Shown: piece by piece, positions 52,929 to 61,991 of the stretch
Layout: each line of letters starts with the position of its first letter
Position numbering within the stretch: the first letter of the stretch is position 1
Source of the DNA: Synergistaceae bacterium DZ-S4
GTDB taxonomy: Bacteria > Synergistota > Synergistia > Synergistales > Synergistaceae
DNA: 64,000 bases
Assembly (NCBI GenBank): GCA_025943965.1
Contig: JAPCWD010000009.1
Span: 34,579-98,578 of the forward strand
Direction: 5' to 3'
Notes under the pieces: generated by a model
Database searches by the model: none
The model's input: the letters and a program-made list of their open reading frames with translations, nothing else
Told to the model about the DNA's origin: nothing
Position numbers and translations under genes: made by a program

Positions 52929-54302
52929 TCAGCCCTTGAGCCTCTTGTCGATCTGTTTCATCAGATCGTCCGCGGTGGGGATTATGTTGTCGTAGACTAC
53001 TTCATTGTTGATTAGCATTGTGGGTAGGGTAGATACTCCGAGTGCCTTCGTCCTTTTTATGCCAGCAGCACTCTTTATCAGGGATTCCCTCCACGTGAGC
53101 CTGTCTCCGTAATGCGGTGCCACGTTTTTGACTGCTTCACACATATACTGACATGGCGCGCAGCCTTCTGAGTCGAGCGTGACTATTTCGATGAATACCT
53201 TTCCGGGTCCTATTGTCACATCTTCAAGGACATCTCCCGATTCCTCGGCCTGAAGCAGTGCGTCTTCCAGCGAAAGGAAACCGGCTGTATCCGAAGGTTC
53301 TTCACCTGTGGCGGCATATTTGCCTACAGCTTCCAGGTTGTAGAAAGGGGTATCATAGGGAAGGTCGCATCCCGGTGAAAGTATGTATCCTCTTTTTCCG
53401 CCAACTTCCATCCTCATTTTGACATCTTCAACGCTCTCCTTGGGTGAGCCGAAGAGAAGGGTCGTTGTAAGAGGAATATTGCCCTCAAAACATACCTTGT
53501 ACTTTTCTGCGAGCCCTTTCACAAAAGCCAGGTCGACCTGCTCATCAAAGGCTATCGCGTTAGGAGCTGACTGCATCATGAGTTCAATGTTTTTCGTGGC
53601 GTTGCCGCAGCAGAAGAGTGTAACGATGCCGTTTCTGCCCTGTACCTCATCGATGACGGGTTTGATGTAGGGGGTCACAAATGCTTCAAAATGCTTAGGT
53701 GCGATCTGGCTTGTCATAGGATCGACTACTGCGATCACATGAGCTCCCGTCTCCATGTACCACTCGCCCATCTTACGGGTGATCTCGGCGCAAAAGGCAA
53801 GGACCTTATGAGCCTCGTCGGGCTTCTTTATCATGTCCATGATAAAAGCTGATCCTCGCAGGTGAAGGGCAAGTGTGAAGGGTCCGCAGCAAAGGGCAAA
53901 CACTGCTGTTTTGTCGCCTATCTTCTCAACAAGTTTGCGGGTAGCGTTGAAAAACACAGGAAGGCGCCCCTTGTCCTTTTCAAACTTTGGAAGGTCACCC
54001 AGTTCTTTACCCTGTGCCAGCACATGACCGGTAACTGCGGGAGGGTTGTTTTTCGACCAGTGGAGACCGCAGCCGAGGACCTCCGCCTCCGCCTGAAGAT
54101 CAAAAGCCGAGCAGACTCCGTCGGCGTAGTAGCGCTCGCCTGCGGCGCAAACCGCTTCAACGAGGAGGTCCTCATCCTTAAGGAGTTTTTCGGCATCCGT
54201 TCCGATAAGCTTGGCAACATGCACGCCTGTGAAGGGGACCCATGGAACGCGGTCCACTTCCTGGAATTTCAAGGCTTTCAGAACTCTTTCTTTTCCTGTC
54301 AC
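52929..54302 (-). CDS. UroD/MtbA-type methyltransferase fused to a thioredoxin-like domain
   Basis: From GTG 54302 (GAGGT upstream; ATG 54365 has no ribosome site) the protein is 457 residues. Residues 1-345 are a uroporphyrinogen-decarboxylase-fold methyltransferase like MtaA/MtbA, which moves methyl from a corrinoid protein to a thiol. It has GKERVLKAL, DRVPWVPF and PGCDLPYDTP. The Zn motif HxCx(n)C appears as FCC at 230-232 with Cys312, so the His is Phe. Residues about 365-457 form a thioredoxin-like domain with CAPCQYMC at 381-388 and STLPTMLIN. The gene ends the mtmC-mtmB unit. A linked thiol could accept methyl or electrons; inference. Confidence 0.85.
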   Translation of the reverse strand: MTGKERVLKALKFQEVDRVPWVPFTGVHVAKLIGTDAEKLLKDEDLLVEAVCAAGERYYADGVCSAFDLQAEAEVLGCGLHWSKNNPPAVTGHVLAQGKELGDLPKFEKDKGRLPVFFNATRKLVEKIGDKTAVFALCCGPFTLALHLRGSAFIMDMIKKPDEAHKVLAFCAEITRKMGEWYMETGAHVIAVVDPMTSQIAPKHFEAFVTPYIKPVIDEVQGRNGIVTLFCCGNATKNIELMMQSAPNAIAFDEQVDLAFVKGLAEKYKVCFEGNIPLTTTLLFGSPKESVEDVKMRMEVGGKRGYILSPGCDLPYDTPFYNLEAVGKYAATGEEPSDTAGFLSLEDALLQAEESGDVLEDVTIGPGKVFIEIVTLDSEGCAPCQYMCEAVKNVAPHYGDRLTWRESLIKSAAGIKRTKALGVSTLPTMLINNEVVYDNIIPTADDLMKQIDKRLKG

Positions 54303-54388
54303 ATTCCTCACCTCATTATTCGTAAACAGCGATATGTGCAGAGATGCAATAACATCCATGCACATACCGCAGCTTCGGGATCTGTAAA

Positions 54389-55780
54389 TTAATAGGCGAA
54401 CTCGACTCCCAATTTGCTAAGCTCATCTCTCATGCGTTTGTACTGATCGACGAACTGTTTGCGCGGGACAAGGTGTTCCATGTCGTAAACTTCCTGGATC
54501 TTTTTGCCGTAGTTGTCGATCGGGATCAGTTTTTCGTACTTCTCCATGATCTTCTGGCAGATCTCATCAGCCTGTGCGCGGGTCATACGCTTGTAGAACG
54601 AGGCTTCGGACACTTCGTGGTAGAAGCGTGACTCGAGCGGCGTTGCCATGTCAGTAAACTTATTGCGGCATGTCGCTGCTCCCCACGGGTTTCCGCCTGA
54701 AGATTCCGTTGCAAGAGCGTGGTTTGCGCATTCCCAGTAAAGCTGCTCAGTTGCGGGTCCTGCGTTGGCGAAAAGGTTGTTGAGGAATATAAGGTTTGAA
54801 TTCCTTGACATTGCCTGGCTGAGTACGCTCTGGAGCCACAGTATCTCTCTTGTAGTCGTCGACTGCCATTTGAGATGGAAGGGGAAGTTGAGTGCCCAGC
54901 AGGATCCATAAAGGCATGCTCCCTCAATGTTATATGCTGTCTGGAGGACCAGTGTTCCTTCTGCTCCACCGGCATGCCCGCCATAGATGGCTCCGCAAAG
55001 GTTGCCGAATACATTCCCGTAGGCGCGATAATGCATCGACTTGTTGAGCATTGCATTGTTCGTTGTCATCTCTGTCAGTATGGATACCATACGGCCATCA
55101 AGGTGCGAGGGGCGGACTCCCCATTCTTTGTTTGCCGCGGCAATCTGTGCCTGATCAGTTTCAGCTGTTCCTACAGATACCGTCCAGACATCCGGCTTTC
55201 CGACAAGGCGCTGAGCATCACGCAGGTTCATTGCATGTTCCATCGCAGCCGCAACTTCGGTAGGCGTCTGTGATGTGGCTTTCCTTCCCATGAAGTCCTC
55301 TATGAGAGGTGCGCAGAGACCGTCAAGAAGGGGCTCTTTGAGGTATGCCATACAGGCCTTCTTATGAATATCAGAGCTGAAGTTGGCATCGGGACTGAAG
55401 AGGTGGAAGGGACGTTTTTCCTTGTCCTCTACGGAACGGACCCTGAGCCAGCGCTGGTCATGTCCTGCGCCTATCATGTAACACGGCCTCTTCGTGTAGA
55501 GCACTTCATTTACTTCTTCTTCTGTGAACTTGATGACCCTGTGACTTTCCTGGTGGTAGACACCGACAGAGACAAAGAAATCCTTAGCGGCTTTCCATAC
55601 GCGGTCGGCCAGGTCGTCATCACAGTTTACGATGGTTTTCCCGTCATACTTGATGTTGTATTCTTTTACTACCCTTCTCATATTGGGAATGAAACTCTTG
55701 AGCATCCATTCTGACTGGTCTCTAAAGAAAGGACCGTTTTCAACTTTTTCAAATACTTCCCACATTCTGAATGTTGACAT
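54389..55780 (-). CDS. MtmB-family methylamine:corrinoid methyltransferase homologue without pyrrolysine
   Basis: A 463-residue protein matching archaeal MtmB (monomethylamine methyltransferase) along its length by eye: SVGVYHQESHRVIKFTEEE near 71-89, the MIGAGHDQRWLRVRSV segment (102-117), GGHAGGAEGTLVLQTA (267-282) and ANAGPATEQL (338-347). MtmB of methanogens carries pyrrolysine (TAG) at position 202. The aligned region here (about 213-226, AANKEWGVRPSH) has no TAG and reads Lys or Glu at that place. The active site chemistry must differ. It follows mtmC by 34 bases with GAGGAGG before the ATG. Substrate unknown. Confidence 0.85.
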   Translation of the reverse strand: MSTFRMWEVFEKVENGPFFRDQSEWMLKSFIPNMRRVVKEYNIKYDGKTIVNCDDDLADRVWKAAKDFFVSVGVYHQESHRVIKFTEEEVNEVLYTKRPCYMIGAGHDQRWLRVRSVEDKEKRPFHLFSPDANFSSDIHKKACMAYLKEPLLDGLCAPLIEDFMGRKATSQTPTEVAAAMEHAMNLRDAQRLVGKPDVWTVSVGTAETDQAQIAAANKEWGVRPSHLDGRMVSILTEMTTNNAMLNKSMHYRAYGNVFGNLCGAIYGGHAGGAEGTLVLQTAYNIEGACLYGSCWALNFPFHLKWQSTTTREILWLQSVLSQAMSRNSNLIFLNNLFANAGPATEQLYWECANHALATESSGGNPWGAATCRNKFTDMATPLESRFYHEVSEASFYKRMTRAQADEICQKIMEKYEKLIPIDNYGKKIQEVYDMEHLVPRKQFVDQYKRMRDELSKLGVEFAY

Positions 55781-55814
55781 CTTTGTTTCCTCCTCTGTTA
55801 GTTTCTGCTAAGAC

Positions 55815-56444
55815 CTAGCCAAGCATATCTTTAAGCTTGGCAGCGAATTCAAAGGCATCAAATGACCATAGGTCAGCTCCTATGCGTTCAGCCCATTCGA
55901 CCGAGGTAGGTGCTCCTCCTACACAGACAACATACTTGCCTTTATCGCCGGTCTCTGCGACAAGCTTGATAAATTCTTCCTGTCCCGGCATTGTCGTGGT
56001 CATCAGTGCTGAGATACCAACAGCGTCAGCTTTTTCTTTGCGAGCCGCATCCATGTAAGCAACAGGGTCAACATCTGAACCAAGGTCTACGACCTTAAAC
56101 CCGTTAGCCTGGAGGACTATGCCTATGATATTCTTTCCTATGTCATGAAAGTCTCCCTTGACTGTTCCAATTACCACTGTCTTTTGTGCGGCTTCTGCTG
56201 ATTCGGCAACAAGGTGTTCCTTGAGCACATCCATGATCTGCATAAAAGCATCTCCGGCGATCATCAGGTCGGGAAGGAAGGCTTCAAAGTTTTCAAACTT
56301 ATCGCCAAGAATTCCCATTTCCTCGGTCAGACCGCCCATTATATCGTGCGGCGCAATACCCTTCTCAATAAGATCTTTTACCATAGCTACCGCTGAATCT
56401 CCGTCTCCCTCGATCATGTGCTTACGAACCTGTTCAACTGACAT
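55815..56444 (-). CDS. Corrinoid protein, MtmC/MtbC type
   Basis: A 209-residue methyl carrier. The N-terminal helical cap (1-85) has the MGGLTEEMGILGDKFEN segment, and the cobalamin-binding domain has GDFHDIGKNI at 97-106, holding DxHxxG with the lower-ligand His100, then SAL at 145-147 and GG at 176-177. It is the first gene of the mtm-like unit, with ACGGAGG upstream. It would shuttle methyl from the MtmB-like enzyme to the UroD-type enzyme. Confidence 0.95.
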   Translation of the reverse strand: MSVEQVRKHMIEGDGDSAVAMVKDLIEKGIAPHDIMGGLTEEMGILGDKFENFEAFLPDLMIAGDAFMQIMDVLKEHLVAESAEAAQKTVVIGTVKGDFHDIGKNIIGIVLQANGFKVVDLGSDVDPVAYMDAARKEKADAVGISALMTTTMPGQEEFIKLVAETGDKGKYVVCVGGAPTSVEWAERIGADLWSFDAFEFAAKLKDMLG

Positions 56445-56551
56445 TTCTGATACCTCCGTTAGTGTGATTTTTTCATTATTTTCGAAAAAACTTTTAAACT
56501 TGATTTTTTGCTCAATGGACCCATCCTAACAACCCTGCATAAAAACAATGC

Positions 56552-56599
56552 AAAAAGGCCGGACCACCGACTCATATCCGCCGATTTTCCGACCTTTTT
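56552..56599 (-). terminator. Terminator between regulator and mtm-like operon
   Basis: AAAAAGGTCGG and CCGGCCTTTTT pair with one mismatch; T runs exist on both strands. It follows the regulator stop on the minus strand. Confidence 0.7.
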
Positions 56600-56644
56600 C
56601 ATAAAAAGTTTTTTGCACTTTTTAACAATCAGGATCTGAAACTA

Positions 56645-59590
56645 TCAAAAATCGTTCTTCCACCCTATCTTTTTTTTCATTTCATTCAAGTTTTCACGAT
56701 ACCACTCAGGGCTTTTTTTGAACAGCTTTTTGGAAACATCTTCCGGGATATTTTCTATAGAATACAGAGAAAGCTTGGACCAATAAAGAAAAGTCTCCCA
56801 TGTCGGCCTCCCGGTCTCAGAGACAAATTTTTGAGCATGGGAGTAATAACAGACAGCATCATCCCACTCCCCCTTCATTGCAGAGAGGAGTCCCATAAGG
56901 CTGTATCCGATACCCCCTCCCTGAAGTCCCCCGCTTTTCTCGGTATGTGTGATCGCGTACAGCTTTTCCATCCTTTGCAGCAGTTTTTCCGCATCATCAT
57001 ACTTACCGTTGAGGATATTGCAAAATGCTGCTTTCGCAAGTGAAAGGCCGAGCCCGCGGTAAATTCCTATTGATTCCCCGATACTGATGCATGTAAGGTA
57101 GTAGGAGAGAGCCTCTCTGGTTTTGCCTTCCGCAAGGCAGGCATCACCCCTGAAATGCTCCGCCGCTACAATGCATACCGTATAACTATCGCCCTCTTCC
57201 TCCAGCTTTTCAAAAAGAAGCGTTGACATCTGGAGTACTTTGAATGCTATTCCGAACTCTCCCTTAAGTATTGCGGATATACCTTTAAAACGAAGGGCGA
57301 CTCCCATCCACTTATGCAGGTGATCTTTTATTGAAAGAAGGTAGACCCTGTTCGCGAATGCGGAAAGCCGCCTTTCATCGTCATTCTGTATAGCCAGATA
57401 ACAAATCTGTACACATGCCTCAACGACAGGTTCCGTCTCTCCGATTTTTATCGCCTTTTCAAGACCTTCCCTCAGTGCGCCTTCCGCGTCCTCGTATTTC
57501 CCGCTCCACCATAGCATAGCGCCCCGAAGGATCAAAAGGTCCCTTTCGATCCGCATCATCTCGGGCTTCCTGCCTGAGACCCGCACGATCCTGTCCATTA
57601 GTCTGCCGGTCTCTTCGAGAGCCGACTGAGTATAGTCCAAATCTTCCAGGGTCGGTACATATTTCATCAGGTCATGGTCTGCCAAAGTCGGAAAGACCTC
57701 GTGCGCCGCTTTGAAGTGCTGTTTCAGCTCCATAACGCGCCAATACAGCTCTTTTTCTTCAAGACCGGCTTCATGTGAATGAAAACAGAGCAGAGAGTAT
57801 ATTTCTCTTTTTCTGTACTGGTAAGGTGATATTCCTGCTTCGAGCACTTCGATGTTTTTGAGGTGCAGGGCCTGTTTTCTGGTAGCGGACATATTTGCCA
57901 GGAGAGCCTCCCTGATCTTTACATGGGTAAAGTAATAGATAACATCTCCTTCTTCGTTGTTTTTTTCCTTTACAAGGGCGTTGTTTTTTATGTTTTCGCA
58001 TATTTTTGAGAGTTGAAGCGGAGAGATGTCCAAAACTTTGCTGATGTTCAGCATTGAGGCATGGTCCGGTTCAACTGCCAGGGCTTCCAGAAAGAGCCTC
58101 TCATCCTTGCCTGAGAACTCTATGACGGACACAAAGGGGTTGTTTGATATGATCCCTTTACCGTCTTTTACAGGCAGTCCCGCATTGAGCAGCTGTCTGA
58201 TGAAGAACGGATTGCCCTCCGTCTGCAAATAGACATTTCGTATGTCCTTCTCTGTCCACGTACTGTCAGGAGCCATTGTGCGGCATATCTGACCTGTCTC
58301 TTCAAGGTCAAATCTTCTGAGTGTTATCTCAAACTTCTCAAATGGTTCGGTCTCAAAGGAAGTCCTGAGCATGAACGTAGGCCTTATCTCTTCGAAGCCT
58401 GATATTATCAGGTGGAGCGGCGAAGAATAGTCCCACATGATGGTCTCAAGTATCATCCAGGAAGCGTCATCCATCCAGTGTATGTTTTCTACGACAAGGA
58501 GCTTTTTCTTACTTTCTTCAGCAGAGGCAGCAACATTCATCCGGACAAGCTCGGCTATCCGCGAGTAGTTCAGCTCACTAAGGGACGAAATGTCTTCAGA
58601 CTGAGGCAGGGAACATTTCTGTCGCTGCAGCATTTGGATAAAAGGGACCATCGGCCTTTCTTTCTCTTCCTGTGTGCACCTTACATAGTGGCTCTCCCAT
58701 CCTCTCTGGTTGAGACATGATACGAGCTCATCTATAAATTCAGTCTTGCCGATGCCGTTCTCTCCCCATACCAGCCCGCAGGAGGACTTACCCGAACTTT
58801 CAGTCTTTATCATAAAGTCAAGCATCTTAAGGATCTCCGAACTTCTCGAAAGGGGCGTATCGTCAGATGATTTGGGCTGTTTGTCCAAAACGGGAGATTT
58901 CTTCTTCACTATTGACGAGATATCTGATAGATCCGTGCAGATACCCAGGTCGTTTTCTATTCTTTTTGAGAATGCGTGGGCTGCGTCAACAGCTTTGACT
59001 TTCTGGCCGGTTTTAATGTAAAGCCTGACAAGCTCTCCGTGGATCTTTTCATTATAGGGCTCCCTCTCTGCAAGCAGCTCATAACATTCAAGAGCCTTTT
59101 CGCAGGAATCATCTGTCTGGCTCTCAAGAAAAGCGTTCGCTCTTTTCCTGAGGCCGTCTACAAAAAGCTCATGATAATGCTGACGTTTGGGAAAGAGCCA
59201 ACAGCAAAAAGATTCCAGATCCTCCGCTTCCGGCAGATCCATAAATATTCCGTTGATTTTTATCATCTCATTCAGGGATAACCTGTCGAGGGAAGAAAGC
59301 AGGTCCGTGTCCCGTGCTATGTGCAGAGATGGTTTTATTGAAACGACTTCCCTGTTGTTCATCTGCACAGGAATGACTGTCCTGACATAGCTCAGGGCAT
59401 TGCTGAGGTTCCGGCGGCCTTTTTCTGTCTCCTTGTCAGGCCACAGATATTCACACAGTTTATCCCTGCGGATGTTTTTTTCCTCAATAAGCATAAACGT
59501 AAGGAGCTTGGCTTTTAGAAACGGGAAAAGGACTTTGGCCCCGTCTACGAAAAGTTCAGGCACCCCAAGGAGACATGCCTTGTGCTTCAT
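56645..59590 (-). CDS. BTAD-ATPase-TPR transcriptional regulator
   Basis: A large regulator of about 981 residues, probable activator of the mtm-like operon next to it. From ATG 59590 (AGAGGG eight bases away; GTG 59674 would add 28 residues) it has an OmpR-like winged helix LLTFMLIEEKNIRRDKL, a BTAD tetratricopeptide domain (about 110-235), then an AAA/STAND ATPase with Walker A GENGIGKT at 276-283 and Walker-B-like LLVVENIHWMDD, and a long helical TPR-like C-terminal half. Such proteins bind inducers through the TPR half. No ligand can be named. Confidence 0.85.
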   Translation of the reverse strand: MKHKACLLGVPELFVDGAKVLFPFLKAKLLTFMLIEEKNIRRDKLCEYLWPDKETEKGRRNLSNALSYVRTVIPVQMNNREVVSIKPSLHIARDTDLLSSLDRLSLNEMIKINGIFMDLPEAEDLESFCCWLFPKRQHYHELFVDGLRKRANAFLESQTDDSCEKALECYELLAEREPYNEKIHGELVRLYIKTGQKVKAVDAAHAFSKRIENDLGICTDLSDISSIVKKKSPVLDKQPKSSDDTPLSRSSEILKMLDFMIKTESSGKSSCGLVWGENGIGKTEFIDELVSCLNQRGWESHYVRCTQEEKERPMVPFIQMLQRQKCSLPQSEDISSLSELNYSRIAELVRMNVAASAEESKKKLLVVENIHWMDDASWMILETIMWDYSSPLHLIISGFEEIRPTFMLRTSFETEPFEKFEITLRRFDLEETGQICRTMAPDSTWTEKDIRNVYLQTEGNPFFIRQLLNAGLPVKDGKGIISNNPFVSVIEFSGKDERLFLEALAVEPDHASMLNISKVLDISPLQLSKICENIKNNALVKEKNNEEGDVIYYFTHVKIREALLANMSATRKQALHLKNIEVLEAGISPYQYRKREIYSLLCFHSHEAGLEEKELYWRVMELKQHFKAAHEVFPTLADHDLMKYVPTLEDLDYTQSALEETGRLMDRIVRVSGRKPEMMRIERDLLILRGAMLWWSGKYEDAEGALREGLEKAIKIGETEPVVEACVQICYLAIQNDDERRLSAFANRVYLLSIKDHLHKWMGVALRFKGISAILKGEFGIAFKVLQMSTLLFEKLEEEGDSYTVCIVAAEHFRGDACLAEGKTREALSYYLTCISIGESIGIYRGLGLSLAKAAFCNILNGKYDDAEKLLQRMEKLYAITHTEKSGGLQGGGIGYSLMGLLSAMKGEWDDAVCYYSHAQKFVSETGRPTWETFLYWSKLSLYSIENIPEDVSKKLFKKSPEWYRENLNEMKKKIGWKNDF

Positions 59591-59705
59591 GAGCATTGCC
59601 CTCTTTCCGTGGGTATTTACCAGAACATTATAACAGAGCGGATCTGTGGGGTTGCGTTTCTTTTCAACAGACACCGTGTATGCCCCGGAACACTAATAAA
59701 AGAAT

Positions 59706-59732
59706 AAGCCCGCCTTCAGGAAGGGCAGACTT
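59706..59732 (-). terminator. Terminator downstream of the DUF5714 gene
   Basis: On the minus strand AAGTCTGCCC pairs with GGCGGGCTT with two G-T pairs, then TTATTCTTTTATT. It separates the PadR-CobW-DUF5714 unit from the regulator. Confidence 0.65.
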
Positions 59733-59785
59733 ATCTAAGTGGGCGCGGAACAGATCCTGTTAAGGGACGGGCACGTGTATTCGGG

Positions 59786-60385
59786 TCAGATGTTTTTTTC
59801 ACCTTCGGCATAAAATGGACAGTCTTCCTTGAGACATTCAAGGTTGAATTTGCTGAAGGTGCATTTTACCTTCTCTTCTCTGCCAATATCGATCCCAGTC
59901 TGCTCAAAAATATACTCAGCGCCTTCCTGCAGCGCTATCAATGTGTTTCGTTTACAGCACCTGGGTCCTCCGATCTCCGCCATCCTTTTCAGGGTGCGGA
60001 CAGTGATCCCGTTGCAGAGTCCCCATGTCTCCTTTGACATAGGAGTGGTCCCGGTATGGACGCTCATGAAAATACCTGTCCCTATTGCCGCGCCGCATGC
60101 TCCGTAGAAACCGCAGAAAGCGGGAAGGACGTTTTTCGACCTCTTTTCGATCTCAGCCATTTTTTCTTCATACTGCCTCCGGCCTGTTTTCTGAAGACGG
60201 CAGACCAGCGTCATAAGAACGGCAGGGACCAGGTAATGGTGTACGAAGTTATGCATCGGAATATCCGTTTCCTGCATAATTGAAATGGCCATCGAACAGG
60301 GTGTTGCCGCTGTTTTTTGATCCATATACTCCATGCATTTTTTTGTGACTGTATCAAAACTTCTGTCGTTGTTATTGCTGTCCAT
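59786..60385 (-). CDS. DUF5714-domain protein
   Basis: A 199-residue protein similar to DUF5714 proteins that often occur with corrinoid methyltransferase genes. Visible parts are AFCGFYGACGAAIGTGIFMS, GGPRCCKRNT and a C-terminal FNLECLKEDCPFY; nine cysteines could bind metal or a cluster. ATG 60385 (GAGGG upstream) was chosen; a longer frame to 60457 overlaps cobW. Function is unknown. It ends the PadR-CobW unit. Confidence 0.6.
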   Translation of the reverse strand: MDSNNNDRSFDTVTKKCMEYMDQKTAATPCSMAISIMQETDIPMHNFVHHYLVPAVLMTLVCRLQKTGRRQYEEKMAEIEKRSKNVLPAFCGFYGACGAAIGTGIFMSVHTGTTPMSKETWGLCNGITVRTLKRMAEIGGPRCCKRNTLIALQEGAEYIFEQTGIDIGREEKVKCTFSKFNLECLKEDCPFYAEGEKNI

Positions 60386-60413
60386 AATACACTTTTCCCT
60401 CTCTCTGTTTATA

Positions 60414-61403
60414 TCAGCCAAACCTGACTTCAAGCATCCTGAGCCCTTTGGACTCAAACATTCCGGGTATTTCCCGGCGCGCTTTCTTTGTCCTTATGAA
60501 AATGGCAAGGTTCCTCGGCATTTCAAAATTTTCATCGGCATCAGAATAGACAGGAGCGGAATTTCCAACTATGTCGAAGACCTTCCATTTTCCGTCGGTA
60601 TCCTTGAAATATCCCTTCGAACGGATAATGTCGTCAGGCAGATCCCGGAGGATCTCTTTGAACAATACCGGATCACCTTCCCAAAATACGCTGAGCGAGG
60701 CAAGCTTATCCGGGGGAGCCAGATGGGCATCCATGTCATTCAGTGTCTTTTCTATGAATTTTTCCCAATCCTCTGTGCAGGGCAGGGCCTGTGCCTTCTC
60801 CTCCTCTTGTGGACATACAAAGACATCCCATGGTATGTTGCCGTACAGCGCATGCCTGATCTCTGCCGAAGGGTTAAGGTCTCTGATGTGCTCCTCTATC
60901 GAACTCAGTTCTTCTGCAGAGACAAGGTCGATCTTGTTGATTATGACATGGGAGGCTGCCTCTATCTGTTTCGGTACGGCGCAAAAGAGGTCTGCCCAGT
61001 CCTCGAATCTTTGGGCATCCGCAACGCAGATATTGCCGCAAAACCTGTAAAAATCATGCAGCATACCATGGCCCAGGTCACGCTTCATGTCGGTGGTATC
61101 GGCTACTCCGCTTGCTTCGATCAAAAGAACGGACGGCTTGTAGTCACGGAATATCGTATAAAGTCCTCTCAGGAAATCTCCCTTTGCACATGCGCAGAAA
61201 ATAGAGCCGCTGCTTATCTCAATGATTTCAAGGCCGTTTTTGCGGACCACATCTCCGTCGACCCCTGCTTTTCCGAATTCATTCATGAGAACGGCAGCCT
61301 TTTCCCCTTCCGGCACTGTTTCAAGCAGCTTCTTGAGCAATGTCGTCTTTCCGCTTCCCAAAAAGCCGGAGATGAGAAAAACTCCGCATTTGTTCTGTTC
61401 CAT
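60414..61403 (-). CDS. CobW/COG0523-family G3E GTPase
   Basis: G3E GTPases insert or deliver metals, including cobalt for cobalamin. The 329 residues have Walker A SGFLGSGKTT at 12-21, IEASGVADTTDM, NKIDL and the metal-loop SIFCAC, which keeps CxC of the usual CxCC motif. ATG 61403 is preferred over 61421. It lies 28 bases before the DUF5714 gene. A corrinoid-pathway chaperone role is likely from context. Confidence 0.87.
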   Translation of the reverse strand: MEQNKCGVFLISGFLGSGKTTLLKKLLETVPEGEKAAVLMNEFGKAGVDGDVVRKNGLEIIEISSGSIFCACAKGDFLRGLYTIFRDYKPSVLLIEASGVADTTDMKRDLGHGMLHDFYRFCGNICVADAQRFEDWADLFCAVPKQIEAASHVIINKIDLVSAEELSSIEEHIRDLNPSAEIRHALYGNIPWDVFVCPQEEEKAQALPCTEDWEKFIEKTLNDMDAHLAPPDKLASLSVFWEGDPVLFKEILRDLPDDIIRSKGYFKDTDGKWKVFDIVGNSAPVYSDADENFEMPRNLAIFIRTKKARREIPGMFESKGLRMLEVRFG

Positions 61404-61489
61404 CAATAAATCTCCTCCCAATACATGTTGGCAAATTCGATCTTATCAAGCATCATCCCGAAGACCGAGAGAGACCGGCATATGGTCTG

Positions 61490-61885
61490 TTATGAATTCT
61501 CTTCGCTTTCACAATACTCAATGAAGTCCCTGACAGACTCCCTGACGGCACTGGCAAGGCTATCGATGCGCTTCCTGTAATCCTGAAGCGTATCGATCCA
61601 GAAAATAAGGCATATCTTCCCTTCATCCGTTATGCTGTATATCCGTCTGAGCTGGGTCTCGCTCCCTGCATCGATTTTAGATCGGAGCAACCCTGCCTCT
61701 TCCATTTTTTTCAAAGTCCTGTAGAGCCCTGTGGGATCAAGGCTGCTGTAATCCATCACATCGCTCGAATAAAGCCTCTTAAGGATCGAAAAACCGTGGA
61801 GGTCATCCTTCATCAGCAGCATCAGTATCGATGGCTGGACGAACCTGTCCAGGAATGACCCCTTGCACGCACATTTGTCAGACAT
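61490..61885 (-). CDS. PadR-family transcriptional regulator
   Basis: A 131-residue winged-helix repressor of the PadR group. SILMLLMKDDLHGFSILKRL, LDPTGLYRTLKKMEEAGLL and RRIYSITDEGK are the recognition and wing parts. The N-terminal CACKG could bind a metal or sense redox state. A palindrome covers its upstream region, suggesting autoregulation of this gene and of cobW and DUF5714 after it. Confidence 0.88.
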   Translation of the reverse strand: MSDKCACKGSFLDRFVQPSILMLLMKDDLHGFSILKRLYSSDVMDYSSLDPTGLYRTLKKMEEAGLLRSKIDAGSETQLRRIYSITDEGKICLIFWIDTLQDYRKRIDSLASAVRESVRDFIEYCESEENS

Positions 61886-61902
61886 GGCGGACCACCTCTC
61901 AT

Positions 61903-61919
61903 ATTAGACAATGTCCAAT
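61903..61919. promoter_or_regulatory. Candidate PadR operator
   Basis: ATTAGACA-A-TGTCCAAT is a 17-base palindrome with one mismatch, 18 bases upstream of padR. PadR operators often have ATGT/ACAT-like arms. Binding is inferred. Confidence 0.5.
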
Positions 61920-61950
61920 ATAATAATACAAAACCCCTTCTTAATCAATA

Positions 61951-61983
61951 AAAAAAGAGCCTTCGCCTTTTGACGAAAACTCT
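61951..61983 (-). terminator. Terminator of the original tRNA-Gly
   Basis: On the minus strand AGAG-TT-TTCG pairs with CGAA-GG-CTCT, then TTTTTTT. It lies eight bases after the tRNA fragment. Confidence 0.75.
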
Positions 61984-61991
61984 GAATTTTC

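Noticed and set aside
52929..54302. True uroporphyrinogen decarboxylase of haem synthesis
   Set aside because: Cysteine-based motif, fused thioredoxin-like domain and corrinoid-operon position fit an MtbA-type methyltransferase better.
56445..56551. Cobalamin riboswitch before mtmC
   Set aside because: Region of about 100 bases is too short and lacks the B12 box and core helices.
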